The notes: a model not told the origin generated them from the sequence alone. A stretch of 64,000 bases of DNA from Eutreptiella sp. 'Long Island Sound 2002' (GCA_964036045.1 OZ038398.1:27161309-27225308), one strand, 5' to 3'; positions 43,201-53,474 are shown, counted from the stretch's first letter. Numbers and translations: made by a program.

Positions 43201-46200
43201 GTAGGTGAGGATGTGGGAGTTCCCGTGGGTGACGATGTGGGTGTTGCTGATGGGGTTGGGCTCGGGGTGAATGAGGGTGTGGATGAGGGTGTGAATGTGG
43301 GCGTGACTGTGGGTGTAAATGTTGGTGTGGATGTGGGTGTCAGTGAAGGTGACAACGATGGTGTTAATGACGGTGTAGGTGACGGTGTTGATGAGGGTGA
43401 TGATGTTGGGCTAGGTGTGGAGGTGGGTGTGGATGTGGGTGTGGCTGTAGGTGTGGACGTGGGCGATGGTGTAGGGCTGGGAGTGCATGTGGGGGTGTAC
43501 GAGGGCGTGGATGTTGGTGTCGATGTCGGTGTGGATGTGGGTGTGCACGTGGGTGTCAGGGAGGGTGACAACGTGGGTGTTGAAGATGGTGTTGGTGTCG
43601 GTGTGGGTGTGGGTGTGGGGGACGGTGTGGATGTGGGTGTGGGTGTTGGTGTGGACGTGGGTGTGGACGTCGGTGTGGATGTGGGCGATGGAGTAGGGCT
43701 GGGAGTGCAGGTAGGTGTGGAAGTGGGTGTGCACGTGGCGCTGGGGGTGGGGGTGGTTGTAGGTGTAGATGTGGGTGTCAGCGTGGGTGACAGTGAAGGC
43801 GTTGACGAAGGTGTTGGTGTCGGTGTGCATGTTGGCGACGGTGTTGGGCTGGATGTGGATGTGGGTGTGCACGTGGGTGTGCATGTAGGTGTGGATGTGG
43901 GTGACGGAGTAGGGCTGGGTGTGCAGGTGGGTGTGAATGTGGGTGTGCATGTTGGTGTGGATGTTGGTGTTGATGTTGGTGTGAACGTAGGTGTTAGTGA
44001 GGGTGACAGCGTGAGAGTCGATGATGGTGTTGGTGTTGGTGTGGCGGTAGGTGACGGTGTTGGGCTGTCTGTGGATGTGGGTGTGGAGGTGGGTGTGGAT
44101 GTAGGTGTTGACGTGGGCGATGGTGTAGGGCTGGTAGTGCATGTGGGTGTGCATGTAGGTGTGCATGTTGGTGTGCAGGTAGGGGACGAAGTAGGGCTGG
44201 GTGTTGAGGTGGGTGTGCATGTGGGTGTGCATGTGGGTGTGCATGTTGGTGTAGGTGTGGGGGTCGATGTTGGCGTGGCTGTCGGTGTCAGTGAGGGTGA
44301 CGTTGAAGGCGTCGATGAAGGTGTTGGTGTTGGTGTGTACGTGGGTGACGGTGTTGGGCTCGGGCTGGAAGTGGGTGTGGATGTAGGAGTGGGTGTGGGT
44401 GTGGATGTGGGCGAAGGAGTAGGGCTGGGAGTGCAGGTGGGTGTGGATGTCGGCGTGGGTGTGGGTGAGAATGAAAATGTTGCTGTTGGTGTGGGTGTGG
44501 GTGTTAATGAGGCAGATGGCGTGGGGCTGGGTGTGAGCGTTGCTGTGGATGTGGGTGTGGGTGTGGGTGTAGACGTAGGTGTAAATGTGGGTGTACATGT
44601 TGGTGTCAATGTGGGTGTGGGTGTGGGTGTGGGTGTGGATGTGGATGACGGGGTAGGTGTAGGACTGGGTGTGGATGTGGAGGTGGAGGTGGGTGTGCAC
44701 GTAGGTGTTGATGTGGGTGACGGTGTAGGGCTTGGTGTGCATGTGGGTGTGCATGTGGGTGTACATGTGGGTGTGGATGTGGGCGTAAACGTGGGGCTGC
44801 ATGTTGGTGAGCATGTTGGTGTGGGAGTGGGTGTGGGTGTGGACGTGGATGTGGGTGTGGATGTAGGTGACAGGGTGGGTGTTGATGTTGGTGTTGATGA
44901 CGGTGATGCTGAAGGTGATGGGGTAGAGCTCGGTGTGTATGAGGGTGTCAATGTAGGTGTTGCGGTGGGCGTTGCGGTGGGTGTTCCGGTAGGTGTTGAG
45001 GAAGGTGTTGGTGTTGGTGTCAACGTTGGTGTTGACGTTGGTGATGATGTCGGTGTTGCCGAAGGTGACGGCGAAGGACTAGGGGTGGATGTCGGTGTGG
45101 GTGTGGGTGTGGACGTCGTAGTGGGTGTAAGTGTGGTTGTGGGCGTAAAGGTGGGTGTGAACGTGGGTGTTGATGATGGTGATGACGATGGTGTTGACGA
45201 TGGTGTTGATGTTGGTGTTGATGTTGGTGTTGATGTAGGTGTAGAGGAGGGTGATGGCGTGGGACTTGGTGTTTGTGTCAGACTGAAGGTGGGTGTGGAT
45301 GTGGGCGTGGATGTGGGCGTGGATGTGGGCGTGGGCGTGGGCGTGAATGTGGGTGTGAATGTTGGTGTACATGTTGGTGTGGGTGTGGTTGTGAATGTTG
45401 GTGACGGCGTGGGTGTTGATGTAGGGGTTGAAGTCGGCGTCGATGACGGTGTGCATGTGGGTGTGGATGTAGGTGTGGGTGTAGGTGTGGATGTAGGTGT
45501 GGATGTTGGGCTTTCGCTGGGGCTTGTTGTGGATGAGGGCGTGCATGTGGGCGTGCATGTAGGGGTTGACGTGGGGGTAGCACTAGGGGTGAGTGTGGGT
45601 GAAAGAGTCGGTGTAGGTGTGGGTGTGGGTGTGGTAGTGGGTGTGGACGTCGGCGTGGCTGTTGGGCTTTCACTGGGGCTTGGCGTAGGTGTGGTCGTAG
45701 CCGTGGGTGTGGGCGTTGGTGTAAAGGACGGCGTTGATGATGGTGTTACTGTCGGTGTGGATGTAGGTGTGGACGTAGGTGTGGACGTAGGTGTCAACGT
45801 AGGTGTCAAAGTGGGTGTGAAGGTGGGAGTGGATGTGGGCGTGATTGTGGACGTGGACGTGGGCGTACATGTGGGCGTGGGTGTGGGTGTGCATGTGGGT
45901 GTAGGCGTGGGTGTGCATGACGGTGTGCATGACGGCGTGCACGAGGGCGTGCATGTTGGCGTGTATGATGGTGTTGACGTTGGTGTGAAGGTCGGTGTGG
46001 AGGTGGGTGTACAAGTGGGCGACAATGAGGGCGTCACTGTTGGTGTTGGCGTTGGTGTCAACGTCGGCGTGAGTGTTGGTGTGGACGTTGGTGTAAATGA
46101 GGGCGATGGTGAAAGGCTGGGTGAATATGTTGGTGTTGCTGTGGGGGTGACTGATGGCGTTGATGTTGGAGTACACGTGGGTGTGGATGTGGGCGTGGAC

Positions 46201-48569
46201 GATGGTGTGGGTGTGGGTGTGGACGTTGGTGTGGGGCTTGGTGTGGCTGTTGGTGAGAATGTGGGGGTTGTTGATGGTGATAACGAGGGTGTTGAGGTTG
46301 GTGTCGATGTTGGTGTCGATGTTGGGGTCGATGTTGGCGATGGTGTAGGGCTGGAAGTGGATGTGGGCGTGGCTGTGGGCGTGCTCGTGGGTGAGCTTGT
46401 TGGAGTGCTTGTCGGTGTACACGTAGGTGTGGTTGTCGGCGTTGACGTTGGCGACAATGTTGGCGATGATGTGGTACTTGGTGTGGGTGTCGGCGTGGGT
46501 GTGAGTGTGAATGTAGGTGTGGATGTAGGTGTAGATGTAGGCGTGACCGATGGTGACAAAGTGGGCGTTGATGTTGGTGATGATGTTGGTGACGCTGTTG
46601 GTGATGCTGTTGGTGATGCTGTTGGAGTGCACGAAATTGAAGGTGTGGGGCTTGGAGAACATGTGGGCGTAGTTGTTGGACTCGGTGTAGGTGTCGATGA
46701 GGGTGTCGAGGAGGGTGTCCACGTGGGTGTGGATGTCGGAGTGGATGTGGGTGTGGCGGTGGGTGTCCCTGAAGGCGACAATGTGGGGGTTGCTGTCGGC
46801 GTTCCGGTTGGCGTAGCTGTTGGTGTGGATGAGGGTGATGAAGATGGGCTTGGTGTTGATGTCGGTGTGGATGTGGGGCTGGATGTCGGTGAAGCTGTGG
46901 GGGATGCTGTGGGTGATGCTGTGGGTGAAGATGTTGGCGTCAGTGTTGGTGACAATGTTGGTGAAGGTGTCGGTGACAATGTGAGGCTGGGTGTGGATGT
47001 CGGTGTCGATGTCGGCGTAGACGTCGGCGTGGATGAGGGTGTGGGTGAGGGTGAGGGTGTGAGGCTTGGAGTGGATGTTGGTGTGCATGTACATGTGACA
47101 GTGGGTGTCACTGTTGGGGACATTGTGGGTGTAACGGAGGGTGTAAATGTAGGCGTTGTCGTGGGCGTCAATGTGGGTGTTGATGTTGGTGTAGACGTGG
47201 GTGTTGATGTCGGGGTGGATGAAGGTGATGATGTAGGGCTGTTGGTGGATGTTGGCGTAGATGTAGGCGTGGTTGTGGGTGTGGATGTAGGTGTGGATGT
47301 CGGTGTGGATGTGGGTGTGGATGAGGTTGTGGGAGAGGGTGTCGAGGAGGGTGTCGAAGAGGGTGTTGTTGTGGGCGTTGAGCTGGGTGACGATGTAGGG
47401 CTCGGTGTGATGGTAGGCGTGGGGCTGGGGGTGCCTGTGGGGGTTAATGTGGGGGTTGCTGTGAGTGTGGATGTCGGTGTGGGTGTGGTTGTGGGTGTGT
47501 ACGATGGCGTACATGTAGGTGTGAACGTTGGTGTACATGTGGGTGTGATTGTGGGGCTGAGCGATGGAGTCCAGGTGGGTGTGAATGTACTTGAGGGCGT
47601 GCTGGAGGGAGTGTATGAAGGCGTCAATGACGGCGTAGACGTGGGTGTCGATGAAGGCGTGGGTGATGGTGTAAAGCTAGGTGTGGCTGAGGGTGTGCCT
47701 GAGGGTGTGCCTGAGGGTGTGCCTGACGGTGTGCTTGATGGTGTGCTTGAGGGTGTGCCTGAGGGTGTGGCTGAAGGCGTTGATGAAGGCGTCATTGTGG
47801 GAGTGAGTGTGGGTGTACACGTGGGTGAGGGTGACGCGGAAGGTGTTAGAGTGGGTGTGGATGATGGCGTATGAGTGGGTGTGCCTGTAGGTGTGCTTGA
47901 TGGTGTGCCTGAGGGTGTGCCTGAGGGTGTGCCTGACGGGGTGCCTGTAGGTGTGCCTGAGGATGTGCCTGAGGGTGTGCCTGACGGTGTGCCTGAGGGT
48001 GTGCCTGAGGGTGTGGCTGAGGGTGTGCTTGATGGTGTGCCTGACGGTGTGGCTGAAGGCGTTGATGAAGGCGTCATTGTGGGAGTGAACGTGGGTGTAC
48101 ACGTGGGTGAGGGTGACGCGGAAGGTGTTAGAGTGGGTGTGGATGATGGCGTAGGAGTAGGTGTGCCTGTAGGTGTGCTTGATGGTGTGCCTGAGGGTGT
48201 GGCTGAGGCTGAAGGCGTGGCTGAGGGTGTGCCTGATGGTGTGCCTGAGGGTGTGCCTGAGGGTGTGCCTGAGGGTGTGCCTGAGGGTGTGCCTGAGGGT
48301 GTGCCTGAGGGTGTGCCTGAGGGTGTGGTTGAGGGCGAGGATGAAGGTGTGGACGTAGATGATGGTGTCAAGCTAAATGTGGGTGTGCTTGAGGGTGTGC
48401 TTGACGATGTCGTTGAAGTAGAAGGTGTCAATGTGGCGGTAGGTGTGCTTGTTGCTGCAAAAAGTCGCCTGCCCCCAGTGTGGAGTTGTCTTTTGGCAAC
48501 TGTCGCACTTGCCTTCAATGGTCCTGCAACGTGAATCAGAATAATGCCCAAGGTCCGGTGCCTGTGCAT
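26984..48569 (-). CDS. Giant mucin-like type I transmembrane protein (about 6,018 aa, 3 or more exons)
   Basis: The main exon, 48569-32129, is a single frame of 5,480 codons. Order: a possible signal peptide (HRHRT then [12 protein letters not shown], ending KASA), [10 protein letters not shown] repeats to about residue 3326, Ser/Pro/Arg/Thr-rich sequence to about 5150, a unique ectodomain, and a transmembrane helix at about 5438-5462. It ends ACG G|GTATGT in phase 1. Exon 30556-30185 has acceptor CTCTCTCCTCCTGCAG and donor AAG|GTCTGT. The last exon is 28227-26984 (acceptor CTGTCACAG, stop at 26986-26984). Both internal introns are phase 1 and the joined length is divisible by three. An alternative start is spliced from ATG 48712. 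Mucin-like stalk plus glycosylatable head suggests a cell-surface adhesin or matrix glycoprotein; the exact role is unknown. If the last splice is not used, translation ends at 32001. Confidence 0.7.
28228..30184 (-). other. Intron between the last two exons of the giant gene
   Basis: GTCTGTGTGG to TCTGTCACAG on the minus strand, 1,957 bp. It contains G runs at 28441-28454 and 29599-29609 and no repeat array. Frames seen here on either strand have no recognisable motif. Confidence 0.55.
30185..30556 (-). other. Penultimate exon of the giant gene: juxtamembrane cytoplasmic segment
   Basis: A 372-bp symmetric phase-1 exon encodes [20 protein letters not shown] and [17 protein letters not shown], ending ADVVDAGQ. 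The acceptor has a 20-base pyrimidine tract. The phase fits both the transmembrane exon and the tail exon. Confidence 0.6.
30557..32128 (-). other. Intron between the transmembrane exon and the tail exons, with a 12-bp satellite
   Basis: GTATGTGC to CTCCTCCTGCAG on the minus strand, 1,572 bp. It includes the satellite at 31099-31290. If splicing fails, the frame adds about 42 residues and stops at 32001. Confidence 0.55.
31099..31290. repeat. 12-bp satellite, about 16 copies
   Basis: CCCACAGACCCA repeats nearly perfectly. In all frames it yields PTHR, DPPT or VGLWVGLW-type open frames, which are artefacts. On the minus strand each unit contains GGTCTGTGGGT, resembling the donor (GGTCTGTG) used at 30184. 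Confidence 0.95.
32184..33150 (-). other. Ectodomain and transmembrane helix of the giant protein
   Basis: Unique sequence starts near [20 protein letters not shown] and runs about 280 residues. It has five N-glycosylation sequons (NAS, NIS, NFS, NAT, NGS) and a few cysteines. Two segments share a strand-like pattern ending in VCF/VCY ([12 protein letters not shown] and [10 protein letters not shown]), suggesting two small beta-sandwich units of a kind seen in protist surface proteins; this is inference. The helix [20 protein letters not shown] plus CLWLY lies at 32258-32184 and is followed by HRRPEKR, a stop-transfer signal putting the C-terminus in the cytosol. Confidence 0.7.
33150..38590 (-). 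other. Ser/Pro/Arg/Thr-rich stalk of the giant protein (about 1,800 residues)
   Basis: At about 38590 the simple TP repeat gives way to irregular sequence such as [18 protein letters not shown] and TPTRS. It is rich in Ser with regular Arg and scattered Cys ([17 protein letters not shown] at the junction). GC content is higher and codon use is closer to that of the globular end. It remains low-complexity, extended and probably O-glycosylated. No known domain is seen. Confidence 0.75.
39613..40788 (-). repeat. Four tandem 294-bp higher-order repeats inside the Thr/Pro stalk
   Basis: The block starting GTAGATGTGGAAGATGGTG (plus-strand reading) begins at 39613, 39907, 40201 and 40495, exactly 294 bp apart, and the next partial match is at 40789. 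Each unit encodes 98 residues. Copies differ at only a few bases, far less than the surrounding 6-bp repeats differ from each other, so the amplification is recent. Confidence 0.9.
41941..42320 (-). repeat. 216-bp duplication inside the Thr/Pro stalk
   Basis: GTAGGTGTGGAAGATGGTGT occurs at 41941 and 42157, and the following 160 bp matches closely. The unit is 72 codons, so the frame is kept. Confidence 0.85.
47683..48340 (-). repeat. N-terminal PSGT-type repeat block with a 282-bp duplication
   Basis: Near the N-terminus the unit becomes GTGCCTGAGG-GT (plus reading), encoding [13 protein letters not shown] longer segment beginning GTTGATGAAGGCGTCATTGT at 47779 recurs at 48061, 282 bp (94 codons) apart, with near identity across about 130 bp. 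Confidence 0.85.
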
Positions 48570-48764
48570 GGACGTGGGTCACATCTTCCATTGGTATATT
48601 CTGCTGCTGACTCCCAAAGGTGGAGGTTTTGGACAACAAAGTCGAGGCGTGTGAAAACAGTGCAAAGAATGCTACCAGTGAGGCACAGCAAAAATGTCCC
48701 AAAAATTAGCATTGCATTCCAATTTCCTTGACTGAATTGGACTTCATCTAGTTTTGGTATATGG
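48536..48764 (-). other. Possible upstream exon(s) of the giant gene or end of a neighbouring membrane-protein gene
   Basis: On the minus strand a strong acceptor (nine C, TCCCCTCCCAG) opens at 48764 with HTHIPKLDEVQFSQGNWNA, then a 20-residue hydrophobic run (MLIFGTFLLCLTGSILCTVF). Within that run ACT G|GTAGCA (48676/48675) is a phase-1 donor that would join the acceptor TTTTTGCAG| at 48454 in phase. ATG 48712 would then start the giant protein with a short signal peptide. If unspliced, the frame ends at 48536 (GPWALF), giving a separate membrane-protein C-terminus. Confidence 0.35.
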
Positions 48765-49017
48765 GTGTGACCTGGGAGGGGAGGGGGGGGGTCTATTTTG
48801 TCCACAACCCAATTCTAGCAATAGGCCCGTTGGTAGTGACACGCAGCTTGCGATGCACAACCATATCTTACTCTAAGCTACATTCAAAGACACCTTTTGT
48901 GCAATGTATCATTCCCCATATGCACCCCCAGTCTGAGACATCACTGCAACAGCTCTGTGAGCAGCGGGAACTTGGCATCAAAGGGGCTTTTTTGCAGGTA
49001 GCACAAGGTCACTTCAA

Positions 49018-49905
49018 GTGTACAACAGTGATGTCCGAATGTCACCTGTTTTGGGGTCTTTACCTGTCATTGCTTCAGGGCACCCAGTCCACAAATATCC
49101 CAACACCACAACCAGAATGACCCACAGTAGCTCCTCCATCTCCTTCTGCTGCTGCATGCGGGCACTGTGTAGCCTTGGTGCAACAACTGACCGATTTTTT
49201 TGCCAAAACAGGTTCCCAGTCACCTGGATCTCAGTCCCAGGGCCCAAACACACCTTCCTTTTGGTTGCTCAGTTGTTGGAGTCATGCGGTAACCCAAATT
49301 ATGTCTCAATTTTCAAAAAAAAATTTCGTCTCTCAGTCTGTACATGGTCCCTGAGCAGTAGTGTGGCAGTGCAAGGTGGTGGTATATGCCCAGGCTTTCA
49401 GAACTGCTGGCGTGGGTTCAATTGCCACTGTTTACGGACCGGAATTTTTTTGCACTTTTTGTCACCTGTCTTGCTGAGAAAATTGGTCTTCCATGCACAA
49501 ACAAAGCCTGCCAGAAGAAGATCAGTGCACACAGACTCGCCATTTGCATCTCCTCATGTGCTGGGTGGGTGTGCAGCTCTGATCTGCAACCAAATTTTCG
49601 GTCTGTACATGATCCCTGTGCAGTACTACGGCCGAAGAACGGACTGGGGCGTGCAGAGCGAATACACAAGTCGCAAACTGCCCCCTGACCAGAATCAGCG
49701 TACTTGTCCCGCAGAAAAGTTTGATCATCAGGGGACAATGAATCCCAGGGGACCACAGGCTCGTCTTTTTGTAAAGCACAAGTACGCCATTGAGACCACG
49801 GGAAGTCCCCTGAGCTGCTCCGCAGAGTTCTCGGCAATTGCGGCCCCTGGGGGGGGGGGGGGGGGTCGCCAGGGGACTCCATCGATCCCGTTGCTTCTAC
49901 ATTGA
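49018..49905 (+). CDS. 295-codon open frame, hypothetical
   Basis: A single plus-strand frame from ATG 49018 to TGA. It is Cys-, Ser- and Leu-rich in its first half and more ordinary in its second (IFGLYMIPVQYYGRRTDWGV, GTMNPRGPQARLFVKHKYAI), and it ends in a poly-G run at 49851. It overlaps the minus-strand exon candidate at 49072-49230, so both cannot be real. No family was recognised. Confidence 0.2.
   Translation: MYNSDVRMSPVLGSLPVIASGHPVHKYPNTTTRMTHSSSSISFCCCMRALCSLGATTDRFFCQNRFPVTWISVPGPKHTFLLVAQLLESCGNPNYVSIFKKKFRLSVCTWSLSSSVAVQGGGICPGFQNCWRGFNCHCLRTGIFLHFLSPVLLRKLVFHAQTKPARRRSVHTDSPFASPHVLGGCAALICNQIFGLYMIPVQYYGRRTDWGVQSEYTSRKLPPDQNQRTCPAEKFDHQGTMNPRGPQARLFVKHKYAIETTGSPLSCSAEFSAIAAPGGGGGGRQGTPSIPLLLH
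49072..49230 (-). other. Possible further upstream exon with a hydrophobic segment
   Basis: The minus strand reads TEIQVTGNLFWQKNRSVVAP, then MEELLWVILVVVLGYLW and GCPEAMT. It ends ACA G|GTAAAG, a near-consensus phase-1 donor at about 49072/49071, which fits the phase-1 acceptor at 48764. It could supply the signal anchor of the giant protein or belong to another gene. Confidence 0.3.
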
Positions 49906-49964
49906 AGACCCCATGTACAAGATGATGTGGTGTATGCAAGCCAGCCCCCAAATCGGCGGCCGAA

Positions 49965-50096
49965 TTCGGCCGATTTCACCGATTTGTTCTGCCGATTTGT
50001 TGGGTTTCTGAATTCCGCCGATTTGTTTTGCCGACTTGTGGGGTTTCTGTGATTTGGCCGATTCGTTCTGCCGACTTGTTGGGGTTTCTGGGATTC
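49965..50096. repeat. Tandem repeat, about 42-bp unit, three copies
   Basis: GCCGATTTGTTCTGCCGATT followed by TGTTGGGTTTCTG recurs three times with small changes, preceded by two short GGCCGAATTCGGCCGATTTC blocks. GGCCGAATTCGGCC is itself palindromic. Confidence 0.8.
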
Positions 50097-50099
50097 TAG

Positions 50100-51223
50100 G
50101 ACACCTGATTGGGAGGTGTCACTCTGAGATGTGTATCATTTCTTTTGGGACACTGGATAATACCTTTTCTTTCTATATTGGTTGTTCGGATTGGCACCAT
50201 GAAGTGTTTTTACTGCCCACTTAGGGTACTTGGCCCACGGTCATTTCCAACCACACAGTTGTGGAGCCCCCACGATGGCCTTCCATGACGACTGCATGGG
50301 CGACAAGGTCAGAGTTGCATCAGACTTGGAGGCAGGGTCGGAGCAGAGCTTGAACAATGGTCGCTGTCAATTGGGCCCGTTTTCCAAGTCCCCCCTCCGA
50401 AGGGCAAGACGCTTGCTGGTCCTGGTCTTTTCTGGATGCCACCTTTGTGGCAGGGGGGGTTGACACACACCTGAAGGCACTTGAGCGAGAATCTGTGCAA
50501 TACGGACCATGACGCCACGCTGGTGCCTTGAATGGCTCGAATCCATCGCTGGCTGTGAAACGGACTGGGCTCTGGATTGTGAGGCCACTTTTCTTGTGGA
50601 AGGTACCAGATCCCTAGAGAATGTCAAGAGGAACAATGGAGGGGCACCGGGGCTCAGGGCGCAGCCAGCAAGGCGCGGAATGGATCCGGTCTCGACACTG
50701 CGCCCCTGTGGCACAATGCCTGCTTTCAAAAATAGAAGTTTGGGTGGCTACATGACGCTACGAGGGTAAGGGGGCACCTGATAATCGGGAGTGCCTGGAC
50801 TTGCACAAAGTTTTGACCCAGGGCAATGCACAGCCTGAGGCCCCAAGCATGTGGGTCTGGAACCCAAACGTTTGTGTACCAAAAATGGCCCAAATCAATA
50901 TTTCCTTTTGGCAATTTCGTTTTTCTCTGCTATGAAATCTGGGTCCGGGGGGGGCGGGTGCAGGGGAGCGGGTTACACCCCCCTCCTCCTATGGTTGTCA
51001 GCCGCTCTGGCGTGACCCCTTCCATAAAAATGGCAATATCAACTCTGAAGCATCGCGGAGTCCTGGCCAGGTCCTGGCTCCCCAGGCACACAGGTCCCCG
51101 ATCGCCACTCCTCAGCAAGATCAACATGCTATGCAATGTGAAATGAACCCAGGGACACCACTAAAGAGTTGGGCACCCTTGCGATCGCCAATGGAACAGC
51201 CCAAAGCGAAGGGTCGGGGAGGG

Positions 51224-51267
<44 letters not shown>

Positions 51268-52066
51268 TTTCAGACGAAATGGACTTTTCATTGTTTCCAC
51301 TCTTGCCAAGTCAAACCCCCCGGCCCCAAGACCCCAGATACTTGCGCCACACATGGACGGATGATGCCCCGTCCCCATCACATTTGTCTCACCGTGGCGT
51401 GCATCCAGACATGGGCGCTTGCCACTGCCCCATAGGGCATGTTTCCTTTGGCATCTGCTTTCCAAGCGCCAATGAGGCATTTGCTTCACTACAGGAGCGG
51501 GTGGGGGGGGGGGGGGGGTGGAAATGGGCACTGGCCAACGCAGTCAACCAAATCAAAACATCATATTTTTCTGAATGGAAACATTACCAAAGGGGTTATG
51601 AAGTTTGAGCCCGACTTTACATGCACAACCCTTTTGCTTGGCCTTAGACCCATCCCCACCTCTGTGGGGTAGACCAACCCTCAAAGCATAAAGCTGCTCG
51701 GATACACCATACACTAATGTCCAAGCACAACTCATGTACGTGATCAGGATTGTTACCTGTCAGCAATCTGGTTCCACACATTCTTATCGGCTGGTTGACA
51801 GTGCAATGCAGCGGCATTAGCAGTAACTTGGCGGAAATGAATGTGGTACACACTCCCAGGATCCAGTTGGCATTGACTAAGCAAGAATGGCAGTGGGCAA
51901 GGTGAGTGTCGCGAAAGGGAAGGCAGGACACAATCGGTATCATCAAAAAAAAGAGCTTGATGAATTTTTTTCATAGTTGAATTGTGCGAAAAATTGTGTG
52001 CATTTTGGACTACAGACGGGTGGGACGAAACCAAAAAATTACCCCTTGAGCTGGGCATCCAAAAAA
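50100..52066. other. Intergenic sequence with weak coding-like frames
   Basis: The best frame is plus 50509-50769 (WLESIAGCETDWALDCEATF and NVKRNNGGAPGLRAQPARRG), which is protein-like but unassigned. A (GA)n run lies at 51226-51264, and G runs at 50947-50956 and 51506-51519. Nothing else is recognised. Confidence 0.3.
51226..51264. repeat. (GA)n microsatellite
   Basis: About 19 GA dinucleotides without interruption. Confidence 0.95.
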
Positions 52067-52690
52067 AATTCTATTGCCTTCAGCAGTGCACCTTGAAGAG
52101 AGGCTGACAGTCAGCCAATCAGTCAATTAGTCAGGCAAGCAGTCAGTCAGACAGTCAGTCAGGCAAGCAGGCAGGCGGACAGAAACACACAGTTTGGGTT
52201 TTTGCAGTGGCAGACTTGGCTACAAGCAGTGGGGAGAGCAGCAATTGCCAGAACAAGCAATGGTGGAATGGAAATGCAGCCGACCACGGACATGCAGGTC
52301 GGCGGTTCCATTCCCGGCCGGCCGACCGCCGACGGCGCCGGCCGACCTGTCAGCTCTGCCCAATCTGAGCCTCGTTCAAATCCTTCTGAGCACCGACCTG
52401 TCAGCTCTGCCCAATCTGAGCCTCGTTCAAATCCTTCTGAGCACAAACTTTTGACCCCCCCTCCCCTCCCCCCCCCCCCAAAAAAGTGATATCCAGTTTC
52501 AGGGGATAGAGGCCTCAGAATCAAAAAAATCCATTGGGGGATCGTCTTATTGGGCAAAATAGTGATCTTACAAGGGGTTGGACATCAAATATCATGCCTT
52601 GGGGTATGCTACGCGAATGACCCCCAAAAAGGGGGGTATACAACGCCCGCGCCTGCGCTTGATCTAACAACCTCTCTTCGAGGTGATTTT
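52067..52690. mobile_element. tRNA-derived element with terminal inverted repeats, copy 2 (3' module inverted)
   Basis: The left part matches copy 1 at 20849 (AATTCTATTGCCTTCAGCAG, CACAGTTTGGGTTTTTGCAG) and has expanded AGTCAGTCAGGCAAGC repeats. The left end CACCTTGAAGAGAGGCTG (52089) pairs with the right end CAACCTCTCTTCGAGGTG (to 52685). tRNA-like boxes are degraded (TGGTGGAATGG, GGTTCCATTCC), and a 58-bp unit starting ACCTGTCAGCTCTGCCCAAT is duplicated at 52344-52440. The module from about 52481 to 52663 is the reverse complement of 21251-21434 in copy 1. Confidence 0.7.
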
Positions 52691-53474
52691 TGATGACTGT
52701 GATGACTGTGATAACTGTTGGTGCAATGCTGTTGGCACCCCAACCCCAGGACCACTCTCACAAAATCCATGGCGGGACGGGAGTGGGGCTGTCATGGTGT
52801 CATGGTGTCAACGCCAGGTCCCACCTCCCGCAGGAGGCAGTTAGCCGCGGTCCCGGCCGGGCCAGAGTGGCACAATACCGCGGGTCGGAAGTGGGGGTCG
52901 GAGTCCAAGGACCAGGCCCGGCTGCACCTGCCCCCCCCCCCCCCCCACACACACATGCCACCCATCGCACCGAGAATCGTTCACCTCTTTGATCAACCAT
53001 CTGCAACACAAGCTCTGGTGGGAGAGTCCCCCACGATTCCACGAGATCCCATCCCGCATCCGCTGAATTGGGTGTAGTGGGGCTGAGGCGGCGCTCTTGG
53101 TATGGTCATGCAAACAAAACCATACCTTCTGGGCCATGAGGGCACCATCACCTCCCTCACCAAATGTTGTAGGTGCGCCTTCCCATTACCTACCAAACTT
53201 TTGAATTTCGCGGAACTCTGATTTTTGCGCAGGCCGATTCGAAAATTTTTTCTGCAGATATTTTGCGCATACAGCCAGAATTCGGAAAATTGAATTTATT
53301 TTTGGGAATTTTTTTTGGCAAACTTCTATTTTTATGCAGCTATTTGAACCAAAAATTATTTCTTTTTTTGCGTTTTTTTTTTGCACATCTTGCGCAACCA
53401 CATTCTTTACACCTGATGATGCTCTTCATGAATGGATACTTTTGAATGTGCCCTGGTATGTGATGGTTGCCACT

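Larger units (their letters stand above)
38590..48454 (-). repeat. Thr/Pro repeat stalk of the giant protein (about 3,290 residues)
   Basis: The basic unit is six bases, ACN CCN alternating with a variable codon (S, T, C, A, G, L, F, Y or V), giving [12 protein letters not shown]-type sequence. Third positions vary freely, so selection appears to act on the protein. Cysteine recurs in many places as TCTPT, unusual for a pure mucin and suited to disulfide linking. Thr and Ser at this density would be heavily O-glycosylated, and Pro hydroxylated if the organism is an alga. The opposite strand is open for 1,366 and 1,845 codons of GVDVGV type, which I treat as a by-product. Confidence 0.85.

Noticed and set aside
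37822-47874. Plus-strand glycine/valine-repeat proteins of 1,366 and 1,845 residues
   Set aside because: They are the antisense of the Thr/Pro stalk; they have no unique domain, signal peptide or splice-supported continuation.
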